Shown here: one piece after another, positions 1 through 9,065 of the stretch | Layout: each line of letters starts with the position of its first letter | How positions within the stretch are numbered: the stretch's first letter is position 1 | Origin: Crocinitomicaceae bacterium | GTDB taxonomy: Bacteria > Bacteroidota > Bacteroidia > Flavobacteriales_D > Crocinitomicaceae | Direction: 5' to 3' | Assembly: GCA_022447665.1 (NCBI GenBank) | Contig: JAKVAQ010000005.1 | Coordinates: 95,424 to 144,157 of the forward strand | DNA length: 48,734 nt | Notes under the pieces: model-generated | Told to the model about the DNA's origin: nothing | Database searches by the model: none | Seen by the model: only the letters and a program-made list of their open reading frames with translations | Translations under genes and position numbers: made by a program

Positions 1-248
1 GCAACGTTTACTCAGAAATTGTTCAAGGAGAAGAAGGTTCCCATTGGGAAGAATCTACGAATAGAAAACTAGACGTCACCATAAAATATGATGAAGATAT
101 AGTCGTAGAAAAAGAGGAAGACGAAGAAGTTGGTGTAGATAGTCTATTGGGGAAACCTACTTCAAGCGATAGTGCTGGAAAATCAGGATGCATGGGAGCA
201 ATAGCATTTATATCCATTGGATTATTTATTGTTTACATGTTCATTTAA
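1..248 (+). CDS. Hypothetical protein with C-terminal membrane anchor (3' fragment)
   Basis: The reading frame is open from the window edge (first full codon at position 3) and stops with TAA at 246-248, so only the last 81 residues are visible. They contain a very acidic stretch (VEKEEDEEVGVDS), a Ser/Gly-rich linker, and a hydrophobic C-terminal segment (GAIAFISIGLFIVYMFI) that looks like a single tail-anchoring membrane helix. The frame was chosen because it is the only one open across the segment and its codon use resembles the genes downstream. It precedes the DUF1569 gene by 29 bp on the same strand, so it may be the upstream member of the same operon. Family unknown; the N-terminus lies outside the window. 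Confidence 0.6.
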   Translation, partial: NVYSEIVQGEEGSHWEESTNRKLDVTIKYDEDIVVEKEEDEEVGVDSLLGKPTSSDSAGKSGCMGAIAFISIGLFIVYMFI

Positions 249-277
249 TCCTACTGTCTGAAAAAATATTAAGTACT

Positions 278-721
278 ATGAAATCATTATATAATCAAGA
301 AACACGAGAAGAGGTAATTGCACGAATACAAGCCTTAACCATTGAGTCTACTCCTTTATGGGGAAAAATGAACGTAACTCAAATGCTGAAGCATTGCGAA
401 ATTTCGGATCAATTGTACCAAGGTCAACACAATTTACCACGCATATTCATGGGTAAATTATTTGGCAGAATAGCCTTAAATAAAATACTCAAAGCAGGTA
501 AATTGAAGAAAAACCTACCTACCGATGAGAGTTTTAAGTTTGAACCAGACGGTGATATTGAGGAATTAAAGCAAGAATGGATCAATCGTATTAGAGAATA
601 CGAAAGAATCCGTCCAGACTTCGTGATTGTACACCCTTATTTCGGAAAACTTTCCCGTGATGAGTCAGGACAAATGGCCTTCATTCACGGAAACCACCAC
701 CTTACGCAGTTTAAGGTATAA
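278..721 (+). CDS. DUF1569 / DinB-like family protein
   Basis: A 147-residue cytosolic protein. The frame is open further upstream (ATG at 188), but the ATG at 278 is preferred because the upstream extension overlaps the previous gene and does not look like this family. The N-terminal motif LWGKMNVTQMLKH and the C-terminal pattern HPYFGKL...HGNHHLTQF are typical of DUF1569, a DinB-like four-helix-bundle group whose conserved histidines suggest metal binding. No enzymatic activity is established for the family. The next gene starts 2 bp after its stop. The broken gene at 1410-1859 shares the HPxFGxL...NHHL C-terminal signature, so the locus once held two members of this fold. Confidence 0.72.
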   Translation: MKSLYNQETREEVIARIQALTIESTPLWGKMNVTQMLKHCEISDQLYQGQHNLPRIFMGKLFGRIALNKILKAGKLKKNLPTDESFKFEPDGDIEELKQEWINRIREYERIRPDFVIVHPYFGKLSRDESGQMAFIHGNHHLTQFKV

Positions 722-723
722 CC

Positions 724-1413
724 ATGATAACTGAACTACCCCTATATGTTTACATAGGCTTCGGACTTGCAACATTCCCTACAGTATTTTTCCTGTTTTT
801 AGCCTCTAATAAAAATATAAGGGCCTTAGTATTAATTATAGTTTTAGGTACCATCCAAGCGATACTAGCCTTTCAAGGATATTTTGCCGATACGACAACA
901 GAACCACCTTCTTTCATTTTTCTTTTCCCCCCAGTATTTATCCTAATCATTCTACTGTTTGTTACCAAAAATGGTAAAGCCTTTATAGACCAACTTGATC
1001 TTAAGTATCTAACGATATTGCATGTGGTCAGAATTCCTGTAGAGCTCACACTGTATTGGTTGTTTCTAGACCAATATGTACCAGAATTGATGACCTTTTC
1101 AGGATGGAATTTTGATATCTTGGCCGGTATTACTGCTCCATTCATTTTCTATTTAGGATATTTAAAGAAAAAGCTCACCATCCGCATACTACTAGCTTGG
1201 AACATTATCTGTTTGGGGCTCTTATTCACTATAATTGCACTAGCACTGTTGTCTGCACCGTTACCTTTCCAAACACTGGCGTTTGACCAACCGAATATTG
1301 GCGTTCTATACTTTCCATTTATTTGGCTTCCAGGAATCATTGTTCCAGTAGTACTTTTTTCTCATCTTGCAAGCATACGTCAACTAATACGTCAAAGAAA
1401 AAGAATAGAATGA
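724..1413 (+). CDS. Polytopic inner-membrane protein, unknown function
   Basis: A 229-residue, very hydrophobic protein with about seven predicted membrane segments (roughly residues 7-27, 32-52, 61-80, 92-114, 122-144, 152-175 and 192-216) and a basic C-terminal tail (RQLIRQRKRIE) consistent with a cytoplasmic end. No catalytic motif is recognisable. The start lies 2 bp after the upstream stop, and its stop overlaps the next ATG by 4 nt (ATGA), so it sits in a translationally coupled cluster with two DinB-like genes. Function not recognised. Confidence 0.7.
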   Translation: MITELPLYVYIGFGLATFPTVFFLFLASNKNIRALVLIIVLGTIQAILAFQGYFADTTTEPPSFIFLFPPVFILIILLFVTKNGKAFIDQLDLKYLTILHVVRIPVELTLYWLFLDQYVPELMTFSGWNFDILAGITAPFIFYLGYLKKKLTIRILLAWNIICLGLLFTIIALALLSAPLPFQTLAFDQPNIGVLYFPFIWLPGIIVPVVLFSHLASIRQLIRQRKRIE

Positions 1414-1859
1414 AAATAGAAGATCTAGAAAAGCTCACCCCCTATTGTGACGATGGAGACAACAAGAACACTGAAGTCTCGTAAGCCAGTATTTATTGGC
1501 GTTTAGATCATATTTTTCAAGTAATTACTGGGATATCTAAGGCCTTAATAAAGTCTGACCCTTCTCAATACAAATCAAAATTCTCTCCTTCTTGGGCCGG
1601 TATTAAGCTGGCCGGTATTATACCAAGAGGAGCTGGTAAAGCGCCTAAATCTGTTCAGCCTCAAAATATAAAGGATTCTGTAGCCCTTCTTGACGATTTG
1701 GAGAGTACTAAGTCCATTCTTAAACGTGTTCACATGCTGAACAAAAGAGCCCATTTCGACCATCCTGTATTTGGTACGCTCGATTTAAAAAACAGCCTGA
1801 AATTCCTGAAAATCCACACGAATCACCACTTAAAAATTATCGATGACATTCTTAAATAA
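1410..1859 (+). pseudogene. DUF1569 family protein interrupted by an in-frame TAA
   Basis: The ATG at 1410 overlaps the previous stop (ATGA). Reading continues in one frame to TAA at 1857, giving a 149-codon frame broken by a single TAA at 1482-1484. Before the stop: MKIEDLEKLTPYCDDG and on to EVS. After it, ASIYWRLDHIFQVI, GIIPRGAGKAPKSV and HPVFGTLDL...HTNHHLKIIDDI read as a normal member of the DUF1569/DinB-like group. The position is just before the conserved (S/A)SxxWxLDH segment, and a single AAA-to-TAA change would explain it. No frameshift is needed. Either the gene is dead, or the stop is a sequencing error or is read through. Its 3' end overlaps the following lipoprotein gene by 17 nt. 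Confidence 0.72.
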
Positions 1860-2556
1860 ATTACTCTTTATCCTATTGGGGATACTCGCTTTTTCTTGTT
1901 CTTCTGCACCAAAAACTTTTGTTGAAAAGGTTGAAGAAGCTCATGGAAAATCAACTTTTTCTAAACACTCTACAATTGCTTTTGATTTACAGCTATTCTT
2001 TGGCGGCACAGAAAGATTTAATGGGAGGATTACCTGGGCCACCAATTCATCAAAAGGAAAATTGGATTATATGGACGGAAGAAATATTGAGGTTAATGAA
2101 ATGGAAATAACCTATTCCGACACTTCGATGAGCGAGGAGTCCGCTCGATTCACAGCATATACCTGGTCATATTTTTTTATGCTCCCTTACAAATTATCAG
2201 ACCCTGGTACCCAATGGAATGATTATGAAAACAAGTCCATGAATGGCACTGAATATGATGTGGAAAAGCTAAGTTTTGAATCGGGAACAGGAGATGCTCC
2301 TGATGATTGCTATGTGGTTTATGCAGATAAAGAATCTCATCTAATTCATGTTGCTTCATATATAGTTACTGCCGGTCAATCGGTAGAAGAAGCAGAAAAA
2401 GATCCACATGCAATCAAATACGACGAATATAAAGAAATTGATGGTGTACCTATTGCACATAAATGGTCATTCTGGGGATGGACAGAAACCGAAGGTTTGA
2501 CGGATGAACTTGGCTATGCTAACCTCAGTAATATCTGTTTTGTAGAAGATTTTTAG
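1843..2556 (+). CDS. Putative lipoprotein
   Basis: A 237-residue protein with a lipoprotein signal peptide: basic/hydrophobic start MTFLNKLLFILLGI and lipobox LAFSC, with Cys19 as the expected lipidated residue. The mature part has no named catalytic motif but is rich in aromatic and acidic residues (TAYTWSYFFMLPYKL, DGVPIAHKWSFWGW). The alternation of strands and the KYDEYKEIDGVPIAHKW segment resemble Bacteroidota DUF6503-type lipoproteins, which are of unknown function; that is a tentative match. The start lies inside the end of the broken DUF1569 frame, and the next gene follows after 42 bp, so it is probably co-transcribed. Confidence 0.68.
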   Translation: MTFLNKLLFILLGILAFSCSSAPKTFVEKVEEAHGKSTFSKHSTIAFDLQLFFGGTERFNGRITWATNSSKGKLDYMDGRNIEVNEMEITYSDTSMSEESARFTAYTWSYFFMLPYKLSDPGTQWNDYENKSMNGTEYDVEKLSFESGTGDAPDDCYVVYADKESHLIHVASYIVTAGQSVEEAEKDPHAIKYDEYKEIDGVPIAHKWSFWGWTETEGLTDELGYANLSNICFVEDF

Positions 2557-2598
2557 TTACCTTCTAAGAGATATTACATTACCTAATAAACGGTAATT

Positions 2599-4107
2599 AT
2601 GAAATCAATATTCACACTTCTTGCAATTTGGTCGATTTTGGCTATTGCTCAATATCAAAATCCTATTCAAGACACAGTAGGCACCTATGAAGTGGAAGAT
2701 ATTGCTGGTCTTCGAGCATTGAAAATCCCTGTTAACTTTAACCAATCGAATCCATTAAAATCAATTCCAGATTCAATTAATGACCTTACCATTCAGCGTA
2801 TTGATTTGGTGTATTCTTTAAACAAAGAAAACCCAAATTTCGATCAGAAATCGTTGAATAAAAAGCGAATAAATGCTTTCACCAAAAAGTTTCCGGCTTC
2901 AAAAAATGATTTGGTAGCATGGCGAGAAATAGCTCAAGGTTCGGCCAAGTCGCCAGAAGAGGCAAAAGAGTTATTTCATGGGTTTGTTATTTATTTCAGA
3001 CCCTCTCCTACCAAAGCATCAATGGAAAAAGAATTGGCTTATATTGATGAAATGTTGGGATTCTCAGATAGTCCAAAAAGTGAGGAGACCAAGGAAGCTT
3101 TGAACAGTACAACAACTGAAACCACCTCTGAATCTTCCACAACCAGTATTGAAACAAGCAATAGTACCACAGAAGAAACGGCAGTGCTTTCTGATGTTTT
3201 GCTCCCATTAATCATTGGCGCAGAAGATGGGTGTTTCGAACAAATCTCAATGGAGCGTTACTGCACACCCATTGAAATGAAATCCTACATAGATAGTTTA
3301 TCGGGCACTGTTGGGTATTTAGGAGGTTCCTATTCATTTACATCGATGGGGGGAGAAATTGAAGAAGATGAGCCCGTAAAATATGATGTATTATGGTACC
3401 GAAAAATAGAAGCGGAAGGTTGTGAAAGTGTTACGCCAGTTATAGGCCTGCCCATAACCTATACTATGAATTTTGACCCTGATTACGAGGTTGTAGAAGC
3501 AGTATTCAAACGACATCCGAAATGGCGAAGAGCTTTGGTTGTGATGGATGTAACAGGAAGTATGTCGCCGTACATCGGTAAGACTATGGCGTGGCTAAAA
3601 GAACGAGCAAAGCAGGATCAAATAAACGCTTTTGTATTTTTTAACGACGGAAACATGACTCCAGATGCTGCTAAAAAAGTGGGAATGGTAGGAGGGGTTT
3701 ATGGCACAAAAAATAGCAGTTTTGATGCTATTTACACCACCATGAAAAAAACCATGAGTAAAGGTTATGGTGGAGATTGTCCGGAGAATAATGTTGAAGC
3801 CACCCTCAAAGGGATAAAAGACTATCCGGGATCTGACGAAATAGTTATGGTAGCTGATAATTGGGCTACCCCAAGAGACTTAAGTTTAGTTAAAGACATT
3901 GGCAGACCTGTACACGTCATTTTATGTGGCTCTTATGCCGGAATTAATATCGATTATGTACAGTTAGCTTATGATACTAAAGGCTCTGTTCACACCATTG
4001 AAGAAGACCTCGATATGATGGGTGTAAAACCGGGTGAAACCTTCAATATTGGTGGATACTATTACACCATAATTGATGGAAAGGTGGTAACCGCAGGGAA
4101 TGGGTGA
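2599..4107 (+). CDS. Secreted protein with C-terminal VWA-like domain
   Basis: A 502-residue protein. An N-terminal signal peptide (MKSIFTLLAIWSILAIAQ) sends it out of the cytoplasm. Residues about 20-155 form an alpha/beta region of unknown type, about 160-195 a Ser/Thr/Glu-rich linker, and about 200-305 a Cys-containing region. From about 312 a VWA-like domain begins with a MIDAS-type motif, MDVTGSMSPY (Asp317), followed by a FVFFNDG strand and EIVMVADNWATPRDLS. VWA domains bind ligands through a divalent metal. Here the usual DxSxS reads DVTGS, as in some metal-binding variants. An imperfect 6-bp hairpin (2578-2597) lies immediately before the ATG. It is last in the 1-4107 cluster, and the next gene is on the other strand. 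Confidence 0.72.
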   Translation: MKSIFTLLAIWSILAIAQYQNPIQDTVGTYEVEDIAGLRALKIPVNFNQSNPLKSIPDSINDLTIQRIDLVYSLNKENPNFDQKSLNKKRINAFTKKFPASKNDLVAWREIAQGSAKSPEEAKELFHGFVIYFRPSPTKASMEKELAYIDEMLGFSDSPKSEETKEALNSTTTETTSESSTTSIETSNSTTEETAVLSDVLLPLIIGAEDGCFEQISMERYCTPIEMKSYIDSLSGTVGYLGGSYSFTSMGGEIEEDEPVKYDVLWYRKIEAEGCESVTPVIGLPITYTMNFDPDYEVVEAVFKRHPKWRRALVVMDVTGSMSPYIGKTMAWLKERAKQDQINAFVFFNDGNMTPDAAKKVGMVGGVYGTKNSSFDAIYTTMKKTMSKGYGGDCPENNVEATLKGIKDYPGSDEIVMVADNWATPRDLSLVKDIGRPVHVILCGSYAGINIDYVQLAYDTKGSVHTIEEDLDMMGVKPGETFNIGGYYYTIIDGKVVTAGNG

Positions 4108-4110
4108 CCT

Positions 4111-4287
4111 TTATCCCACCAAAGCTATTATCATAATTAATAATCCGGCTATCCAAGTTGTACTCGTTAGATGATTTTTAACCCCAATTCTCTTTGTAAC
4201 AAGTTGTGATGTGCCTCTAGGGTTTTGCACTAAAACAAGCGTAATTAATAAGAGTGTTAATGCTGATATAATTGTGAAATATAACAT
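4111..4287 (-). CDS. Short SecG-like protein-export subunit
   Basis: A 58-codon frame on the minus strand, ATG at 4287-4285 and TAA at 4113-4111. The protein has a hydrophobic helix (LTLLLITLVLV), then QNPRGTSQLVTKRIGVKNHL, then TSTTW and a second hydrophobic helix (IAGLLIMIIALVG). Two helices joined by a polar loop, with (V/I)QN(P/S)(K/R)G after helix 1, match SecG, the small subunit of the SecYEG translocon. The usual Gly-rich segment and the long C-terminal tail of Bacteroidota SecG are missing, so it is about half the usual length. It could be a divergent second SecG or an unrelated small membrane protein. It ends 3 bp from the stop of the convergent VWA gene. The rest of this gap (4288-4450) shows no further gene. 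Confidence 0.6.
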   Translation of the reverse strand: MLYFTIISALTLLLITLVLVQNPRGTSQLVTKRIGVKNHLTSTTWIAGLLIMIIALVG

Positions 4288-4450
4288 AGTTCTTTTTCAA
4301 TGGAATAGATCATAAATCGGACCGTATAAAAATTGATGCCAAATTGGCTTTATTATAGAAAATTGAAAGATAATTCACTGATTATTTGTCAATTGGAAAA
4401 ACACTCAAACCCTAACAATAACTTAATTTCAAAAGCCGTAATTTTATGCT

Positions 4451-7198
4451 GTGCTACGAATCCTGACAACGATAATTCTTCTAGTCTCTTTCCTAACACA
4501 TGGTCAGGAACTACAGCTGGTTTTACAAACCGGGAACAAGGGAAAAATCACAGCACTAGACTTCCACTCAAATCGGCCTTACCTTTTGAGCGCGGACAAT
4601 GAAAGTATTGTGATTTGGAACCTTAGTCAGAAAAAGCAATACTCTTCATTCAACTCCAAAAACTATGTCCTCTCTACGGGTTTTTACAGTGAATCTGAAG
4701 TTTTCATCGCTACTAGTAAAAAAGTAACTATTTGGAACTTCGTTCAAGATAAAATCACGGAAGAAATTGAGGACTATAAGGGCATTAAGCAAGTAGATGA
4801 TCTTAATGATGGTTTGGTTATTCAGAACTACAATGAAATCATCATATACGACGTAAAAAGCCATACAGAAAAAAACAAGTATTCTTCTTCTAATATCAAG
4901 AGTTTTGAGCTTTCAACCGAAGGGAATTACATTGGAATTACAGAAAGCGACACCTACGTGTTGTTGCAAACAAGCAGTCTAGAAAAGGTCAGTTCAATTG
5001 AAGAAAAGAACCTCATTGCCTCACATATATCTGATGCAGAAAACAAGGTTTTAATCTCATCGGAAAAGTCAAGTGTAAAAGCATTTAGTGAAGTTGAAAA
5101 TCCTCAACGAAAATATACTATTACTAATGACAGAAACTGGCATATATATAATGCAGTGGCGATATCTGATCATACGATTGTCGTAGGTGACGAAAACGAC
5201 ATCATATCCATCATTGACAATGAAACCGGACGGGTGCTCAAAAACATAAAAAACAATAGTTCTGCCATAAGCGCCTTAGTTATTTCTAAAGATGAAAGCT
5301 TGTTGGCGGTTGGTGGTTTAAATGGACGTGTTAACCTCTATGAATTGAAGAAATACTCCAAACTTCACACATTCGAATCTATTAGTCCAAACGTGACTTC
5401 AATGAAAGTCATCCCATCTACAAATGAATTGTTGCTTGGCTACGATAACGGAATCATCAAAAAATGGAACCTCAACACCCATCAGGTTTCTACCTTAAAA
5501 ACAGATGTTTCACTAGTACCAACTGGCATTAAAAAAGCAACCTATACAGTAATTGAAGTACATGAAGATTATGCAATTCTTGAAAAAGCCTGGTATAAAC
5601 TAGGCTCTGGAAAGAAGACAAAAGAATTCTATATCATGAATTTTGACGATGGTTTTAATACTTATACTTTGGGTGATGAAATAAAAGAAAAAGAGAAAAT
5701 CAAAGAGTACTCAAAGAAGAAGAAAACAGATCTAATTCAATACGGCGAATTTAAAATACGAGCAGATCAAAAAGGGTTTATTCACATTTTGAGGGGAGAA
5801 GAGAGTATACTACGTTTGGTTTCTCCTGAATCCAATTCATTTTTCTACATCACGAATGATAATTATTATTTTGCCTCAAAATCTGCATTGAAATATGTTG
5901 GGGCCCGCTACAAAAATGACTTAATTGGATTTGAACAAATTGATTTAATATTAAACAGGCCTGATAAAGTAATTACTGTTCTGAATTCCGATGCTGATCA
6001 GGAGTATATCGATTTACTGACACGGGCATACGAGAAACGTCTCCAAAAACTAGGTATAAAAGAGGCTTCCTTGCAACTTCTTTCAGATATTCCAACTATC
6101 CAAACAAACCTTGACTCCTTACCTATTCAAGTAAGTGAGCGTGAGCTGACTATCCATATTTCAGCAAATTCAAATGCCAATCTTAAAGCTTTACATGTTC
6201 TTGTTAACGAAGTGCCAATTTATGGTAAGTCTGGAAAACGAATCAATGGACAATCAATTAGCGAAAATATTTCGCTTAAACTCTCCTATGGTATAAATAA
6301 AATATCCGTTTACGTGGAATCGGAAAATGGCTTAAAATCTATCCGAGAAAGCGCCACTATTACTTTAAACGGGTCATACAAACCTGCTATGCATATCCTC
6401 GCCATTGGAGCGAATAAATTTCGAGAAAGCAAATACGACCTTAACTATGCTCGAAAAGATGCAGAGGACCTGACAAATTTATTTGAAGGAAATAAAAACT
6501 ATGATCAAGTTTACACCCACCTTATCGCCTCTGAAGAAGTAACAAAGGAAAATGTATTCAACACCATTAAAGAATTCTCAACAGTGGGTGAAGATGATGT
6601 TATTCTAGTATTCTATGCTGGTCACGGTGTGCTCGATGAGAATTTAGACTATTTCCTATCCACAAGTGACATGGATTTCATGGATCCTTCTTCTAAAGGA
6701 ATTTCATTTGATCTATTTGAGGAAGAGCTCTCAAAATTGCCTTGTCGAAACAAGATGTTAATGATTGACGCCTGTCATTCGGGAGAGTTAGACAAAGATG
6801 AAGTTGTTATTACCGATAAGGAGAAAACTGACGATGATGTAGGTTTAATTGAATTTAGGGCAGCAGGAAGCGAAGTAGATTTGATTGGTGGTAGGAGTGT
6901 TTTTGAACTATCAAAAAATCTATTTGCAGACCTAAGATCCAATTCTGGAGTTGTTACAATATCCTCTGCAGGTGCAGCAGAATATGCGTTAGAAGGAACA
7001 GAGTGGAAAAACGGAGCATTCACCTATTGCCTGCTTGAAGGAATTAGAAACATGGAGGCAGATCTAAATCGCGATAAAAGAATAGACATTAACGAGCTTC
7101 AAACCTATATTTTTGAAAAGGTTCCTGAACTCACCGGAGGGCGTCAAACCCCAACATCTAGAGTTGAATTATTAGAGAAAAACTTCTTTGTATGGTAA
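4451..7198 (+). CDS. Exported WD40-repeat protein with C-terminal caspase (peptidase C14) domain
   Basis: A 915-residue protein beginning at GTG (4451). An in-frame TAA at 4439-4441 rules out any upstream start, and the first residues form a signal peptide (LRILTTIILLVSFLTHGQ). Residues about 25-350 carry degenerate WD40 blades, for example SADNESIVIWNL, AVGGLNGRVNLYEL and LGYDNGIIKKWNL. A variable middle region with a beta-sandwich-like segment follows. From about residue 645 a caspase-like fold begins (MHILAIGANKF), with catalytic His725 in FYAGHG and Cys775 in MIDACHSG, then ISSAGAAEYALEG. Known family activity is cysteine endopeptidase, usually specific for Arg/Lys or Asp. Export places this one in the periplasm or outside. 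It overlaps the next gene by 7 nt and heads a five-gene envelope operon. Confidence 0.88.
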   Translation: MLRILTTIILLVSFLTHGQELQLVLQTGNKGKITALDFHSNRPYLLSADNESIVIWNLSQKKQYSSFNSKNYVLSTGFYSESEVFIATSKKVTIWNFVQDKITEEIEDYKGIKQVDDLNDGLVIQNYNEIIIYDVKSHTEKNKYSSSNIKSFELSTEGNYIGITESDTYVLLQTSSLEKVSSIEEKNLIASHISDAENKVLISSEKSSVKAFSEVENPQRKYTITNDRNWHIYNAVAISDHTIVVGDENDIISIIDNETGRVLKNIKNNSSAISALVISKDESLLAVGGLNGRVNLYELKKYSKLHTFESISPNVTSMKVIPSTNELLLGYDNGIIKKWNLNTHQVSTLKTDVSLVPTGIKKATYTVIEVHEDYAILEKAWYKLGSGKKTKEFYIMNFDDGFNTYTLGDEIKEKEKIKEYSKKKKTDLIQYGEFKIRADQKGFIHILRGEESILRLVSPESNSFFYITNDNYYFASKSALKYVGARYKNDLIGFEQIDLILNRPDKVITVLNSDADQEYIDLLTRAYEKRLQKLGIKEASLQLLSDIPTIQTNLDSLPIQVSERELTIHISANSNANLKALHVLVNEVPIYGKSGKRINGQSISENISLKLSYGINKISVYVESENGLKSIRESATITLNGSYKPAMHILAIGANKFRESKYDLNYARKDAEDLTNLFEGNKNYDQVYTHLIASEEVTKENVFNTIKEFSTVGEDDVILVFYAGHGVLDENLDYFLSTSDMDFMDPSSKGISFDLFEEELSKLPCRNKMLMIDACHSGELDKDEVVITDKEKTDDDVGLIEFRAAGSEVDLIGGRSVFELSKNLFADLRSNSGVVTISSAGAAEYALEGTEWKNGAFTYCLLEGIRNMEADLNRDKRIDINELQTYIFEKVPELTGGRQTPTSRVELLEKNFFVW

Positions 7199-8040
7199 GG
7201 TTAATCGTTTTCATAGCATTAATCATAAGCCTTAACTCCTTTGGTCAAAAAACTGGTTTTGGGCTAAATATTGAATGGGTTCCTACTTCAACGTATCACA
7301 CAGTATTCGACAATACTAACTTTCAATATTTATACGCTGCACCATACACTAGCGAATCTTTAGGTGACAACTTTTTTGAGGAAAATAGTATTTACGATCA
7401 AGTTAGAATCGTCAATATCAACGGTGTTCGTTCTACACCGGGGCAAATAAACTTTGGAGGTTCTTTTGATTTCACTACAAAAAATGACTTCCAATTTATC
7501 GCTGGACTAGACTACACGTATAAAGAATATGACGTATTCTATAACTTTCAGAATATGCTTATTGATTTGGACGATCCAGGTATCGAATTTTTGAATACGG
7601 ATGCTCCGGGAATTGTTGATGAAAGTATCACAGTTAGTAATTGGCAAACCCTATTTTCATTCACCACGAATTATTTCTTACCTACTAAAACAGGAATAAA
7701 ATACTTCGTAAGTGCCGGTTATGCTTCTGCGCTGACATTCGCTACTTCTTATTCCTCTTATATAAAACAGAATGAAGACTATTATCTAGTTCAAGATGAG
7801 TCAGTACAAGCTGAATACTACAATACTCGAATTTTTCAAGACCGTTTATTTGAGGAAGTAAAGACAGATGGTATAGCCAATTACGTGAAATTTGGTGCGG
7901 GCTTAAAACACTTTGGAATTAACTTCGGCTTCAATTACTGGATGAGTTTGGGAGGTTCTAATTCGGAATACTTTTTAAGAAGAAACCAAGTTTCATTCTA
8001 CCTACGTTATCAACTATTTTCAATCCCTGTTTTCAAATGA
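7192..8040 (+). CDS. Outer-membrane beta-barrel protein
   Basis: A 282-residue protein with a signal peptide (MVRLIVFIALIISLNSFGQ) and alternating amphipathic strands with aromatic girdles (GGSFDFTTKNDFQFIAGLDYTY, FGAGLKHFGINFGFNYWMSL in part). It ends in a strand rich in aromatic residues (NQVSFYLRYQLFSIPVF), as expected for a small outer-membrane barrel inserted by the BAM complex. No specific substrate can be read from the sequence. Its start overlaps the caspase gene by 7 nt, and its stop overlaps the next ATG (ATGATGA). It is probably the membrane component around which the neighbouring lipoproteins assemble; that role is inferred from the operon only. Confidence 0.75.
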   Translation: MVRLIVFIALIISLNSFGQKTGFGLNIEWVPTSTYHTVFDNTNFQYLYAAPYTSESLGDNFFEENSIYDQVRIVNINGVRSTPGQINFGGSFDFTTKNDFQFIAGLDYTYKEYDVFYNFQNMLIDLDDPGIEFLNTDAPGIVDESITVSNWQTLFSFTTNYFLPTKTGIKYFVSAGYASALTFATSYSSYIKQNEDYYLVQDESVQAEYYNTRIFQDRLFEEVKTDGIANYVKFGAGLKHFGINFGFNYWMSLGGSNSEYFLRRNQVSFYLRYQLFSIPVFK

Positions 8041-9065
8041 TGAAAAGCTTACTTTACATAGCGATTATCATATTGGGGATCACTTCCTGTAAGAAGATTG
8101 ATGTTTCACCTGCAGGATTCTTTGAGGCTAATTATATCACCGACCCTAATACAGACCAGAGCTTTACTTACTATTACGACGATGGTGAATTAGTGGCTGA
8201 TGCATTAGGAAACCCAATAGTAAATGTAACGTCCAGTGCCGGCACTTTTGATCAAGAAAGTCTACTTCTCTTGAAGTTCAAACGCGAAATAGAACAACTC
8301 CAAGATTCTATTTTACCCTACACTTATTTTATGGGTATTCAGTATGATGATACGATTAAGCAGGATCTTAATCTTTCGTTTAATCTGAACTATGCCTACA
8401 ATAACACGGTCAATAAAAACTATTACGAACGCGAATTTATGCGCGATAACTTCAGCCAACTCAAGCTCTATGAAATTCAATACGAAGATCAAGCAAGCTT
8501 CTATTATGACCCTAATGTAACAGTAGTAGAAAAACCTTTCGTAATTGAAGGAAATGAATTAAAATTCTCAACTAGTAGTAAGAGTTCATTATTCGGATTT
8601 TGTTGGGTTGAAGAGAGTTGGCAAGATACCTTACAGTTTCAATTGAGTGGAACAGATCAAACCAATCTTTATCAAGGTAACCGAGCCAATCCTACAGGAA
8701 GAGAAGGTGCATACTTAGCTGGGAACACACTATTTCTTGATTATTCTGATTCAACATTTGCGGATTCCACTATCGCAGGTGGATCACTTTGGAGAATCCG
8801 AGAATGTCATTTAGCCATCAATAATCCTTCTGAAAGTGTTATAGACAACAATGATGTTTTTTCAGACATCATCATTTTCAGGTATTTAGGAACAACTAAA
8901 ATTCATACTCGCTTGAGTATTACAGAAGATACTGAGATTGAAATTTTAAATTGGCCTGACAATAATCAACATGGACGTTTATCAATAACTGGGCAAGTAA
9001 GGAAAGAGGATACTCAATCTGATGTTCTTATTGATATGATCATTAACTTTAAACGACAGAGATAA
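8037..9065 (+). CDS. Lipoprotein of the WD40-caspase operon
   Basis: A 342-residue protein with signal peptide MMKSLLYIAIIILG and lipobox ITSC, Cys18 being followed by KK. The mature protein is beta-rich (SFTYYYDDGELVADALGN, ESWQDTLQFQLSGT) and has no catalytic motif that I recognise. The basic residues after the Cys do not resemble the acidic surface-export signals known from some Flavobacteriia, so a periplasmic-facing anchor is a reasonable guess. Two adjacent ATGs (8037, 8040) exist; the first was used because it gives the 4-nt overlap with the barrel gene. The stop shares one base with the next ATG (TAATG). Confidence 0.72.
   Translation: MMKSLLYIAIIILGITSCKKIDVSPAGFFEANYITDPNTDQSFTYYYDDGELVADALGNPIVNVTSSAGTFDQESLLLLKFKREIEQLQDSILPYTYFMGIQYDDTIKQDLNLSFNLNYAYNNTVNKNYYEREFMRDNFSQLKLYEIQYEDQASFYYDPNVTVVEKPFVIEGNELKFSTSSKSSLFGFCWVEESWQDTLQFQLSGTDQTNLYQGNRANPTGREGAYLAGNTLFLDYSDSTFADSTIAGGSLWRIRECHLAINNPSESVIDNNDVFSDIIIFRYLGTTKIHTRLSITEDTEIEILNWPDNNQHGRLSITGQVRKEDTQSDVLIDMIINFKRQR

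Noticed and set aside
4333-4602. An 89-codon plus-strand frame overlapping the start of the WD40-caspase gene
   Set aside because: It has no recognisable signal or family and lies in another frame over the caspase signal peptide. The caspase gene itself clearly starts at GTG 4451.
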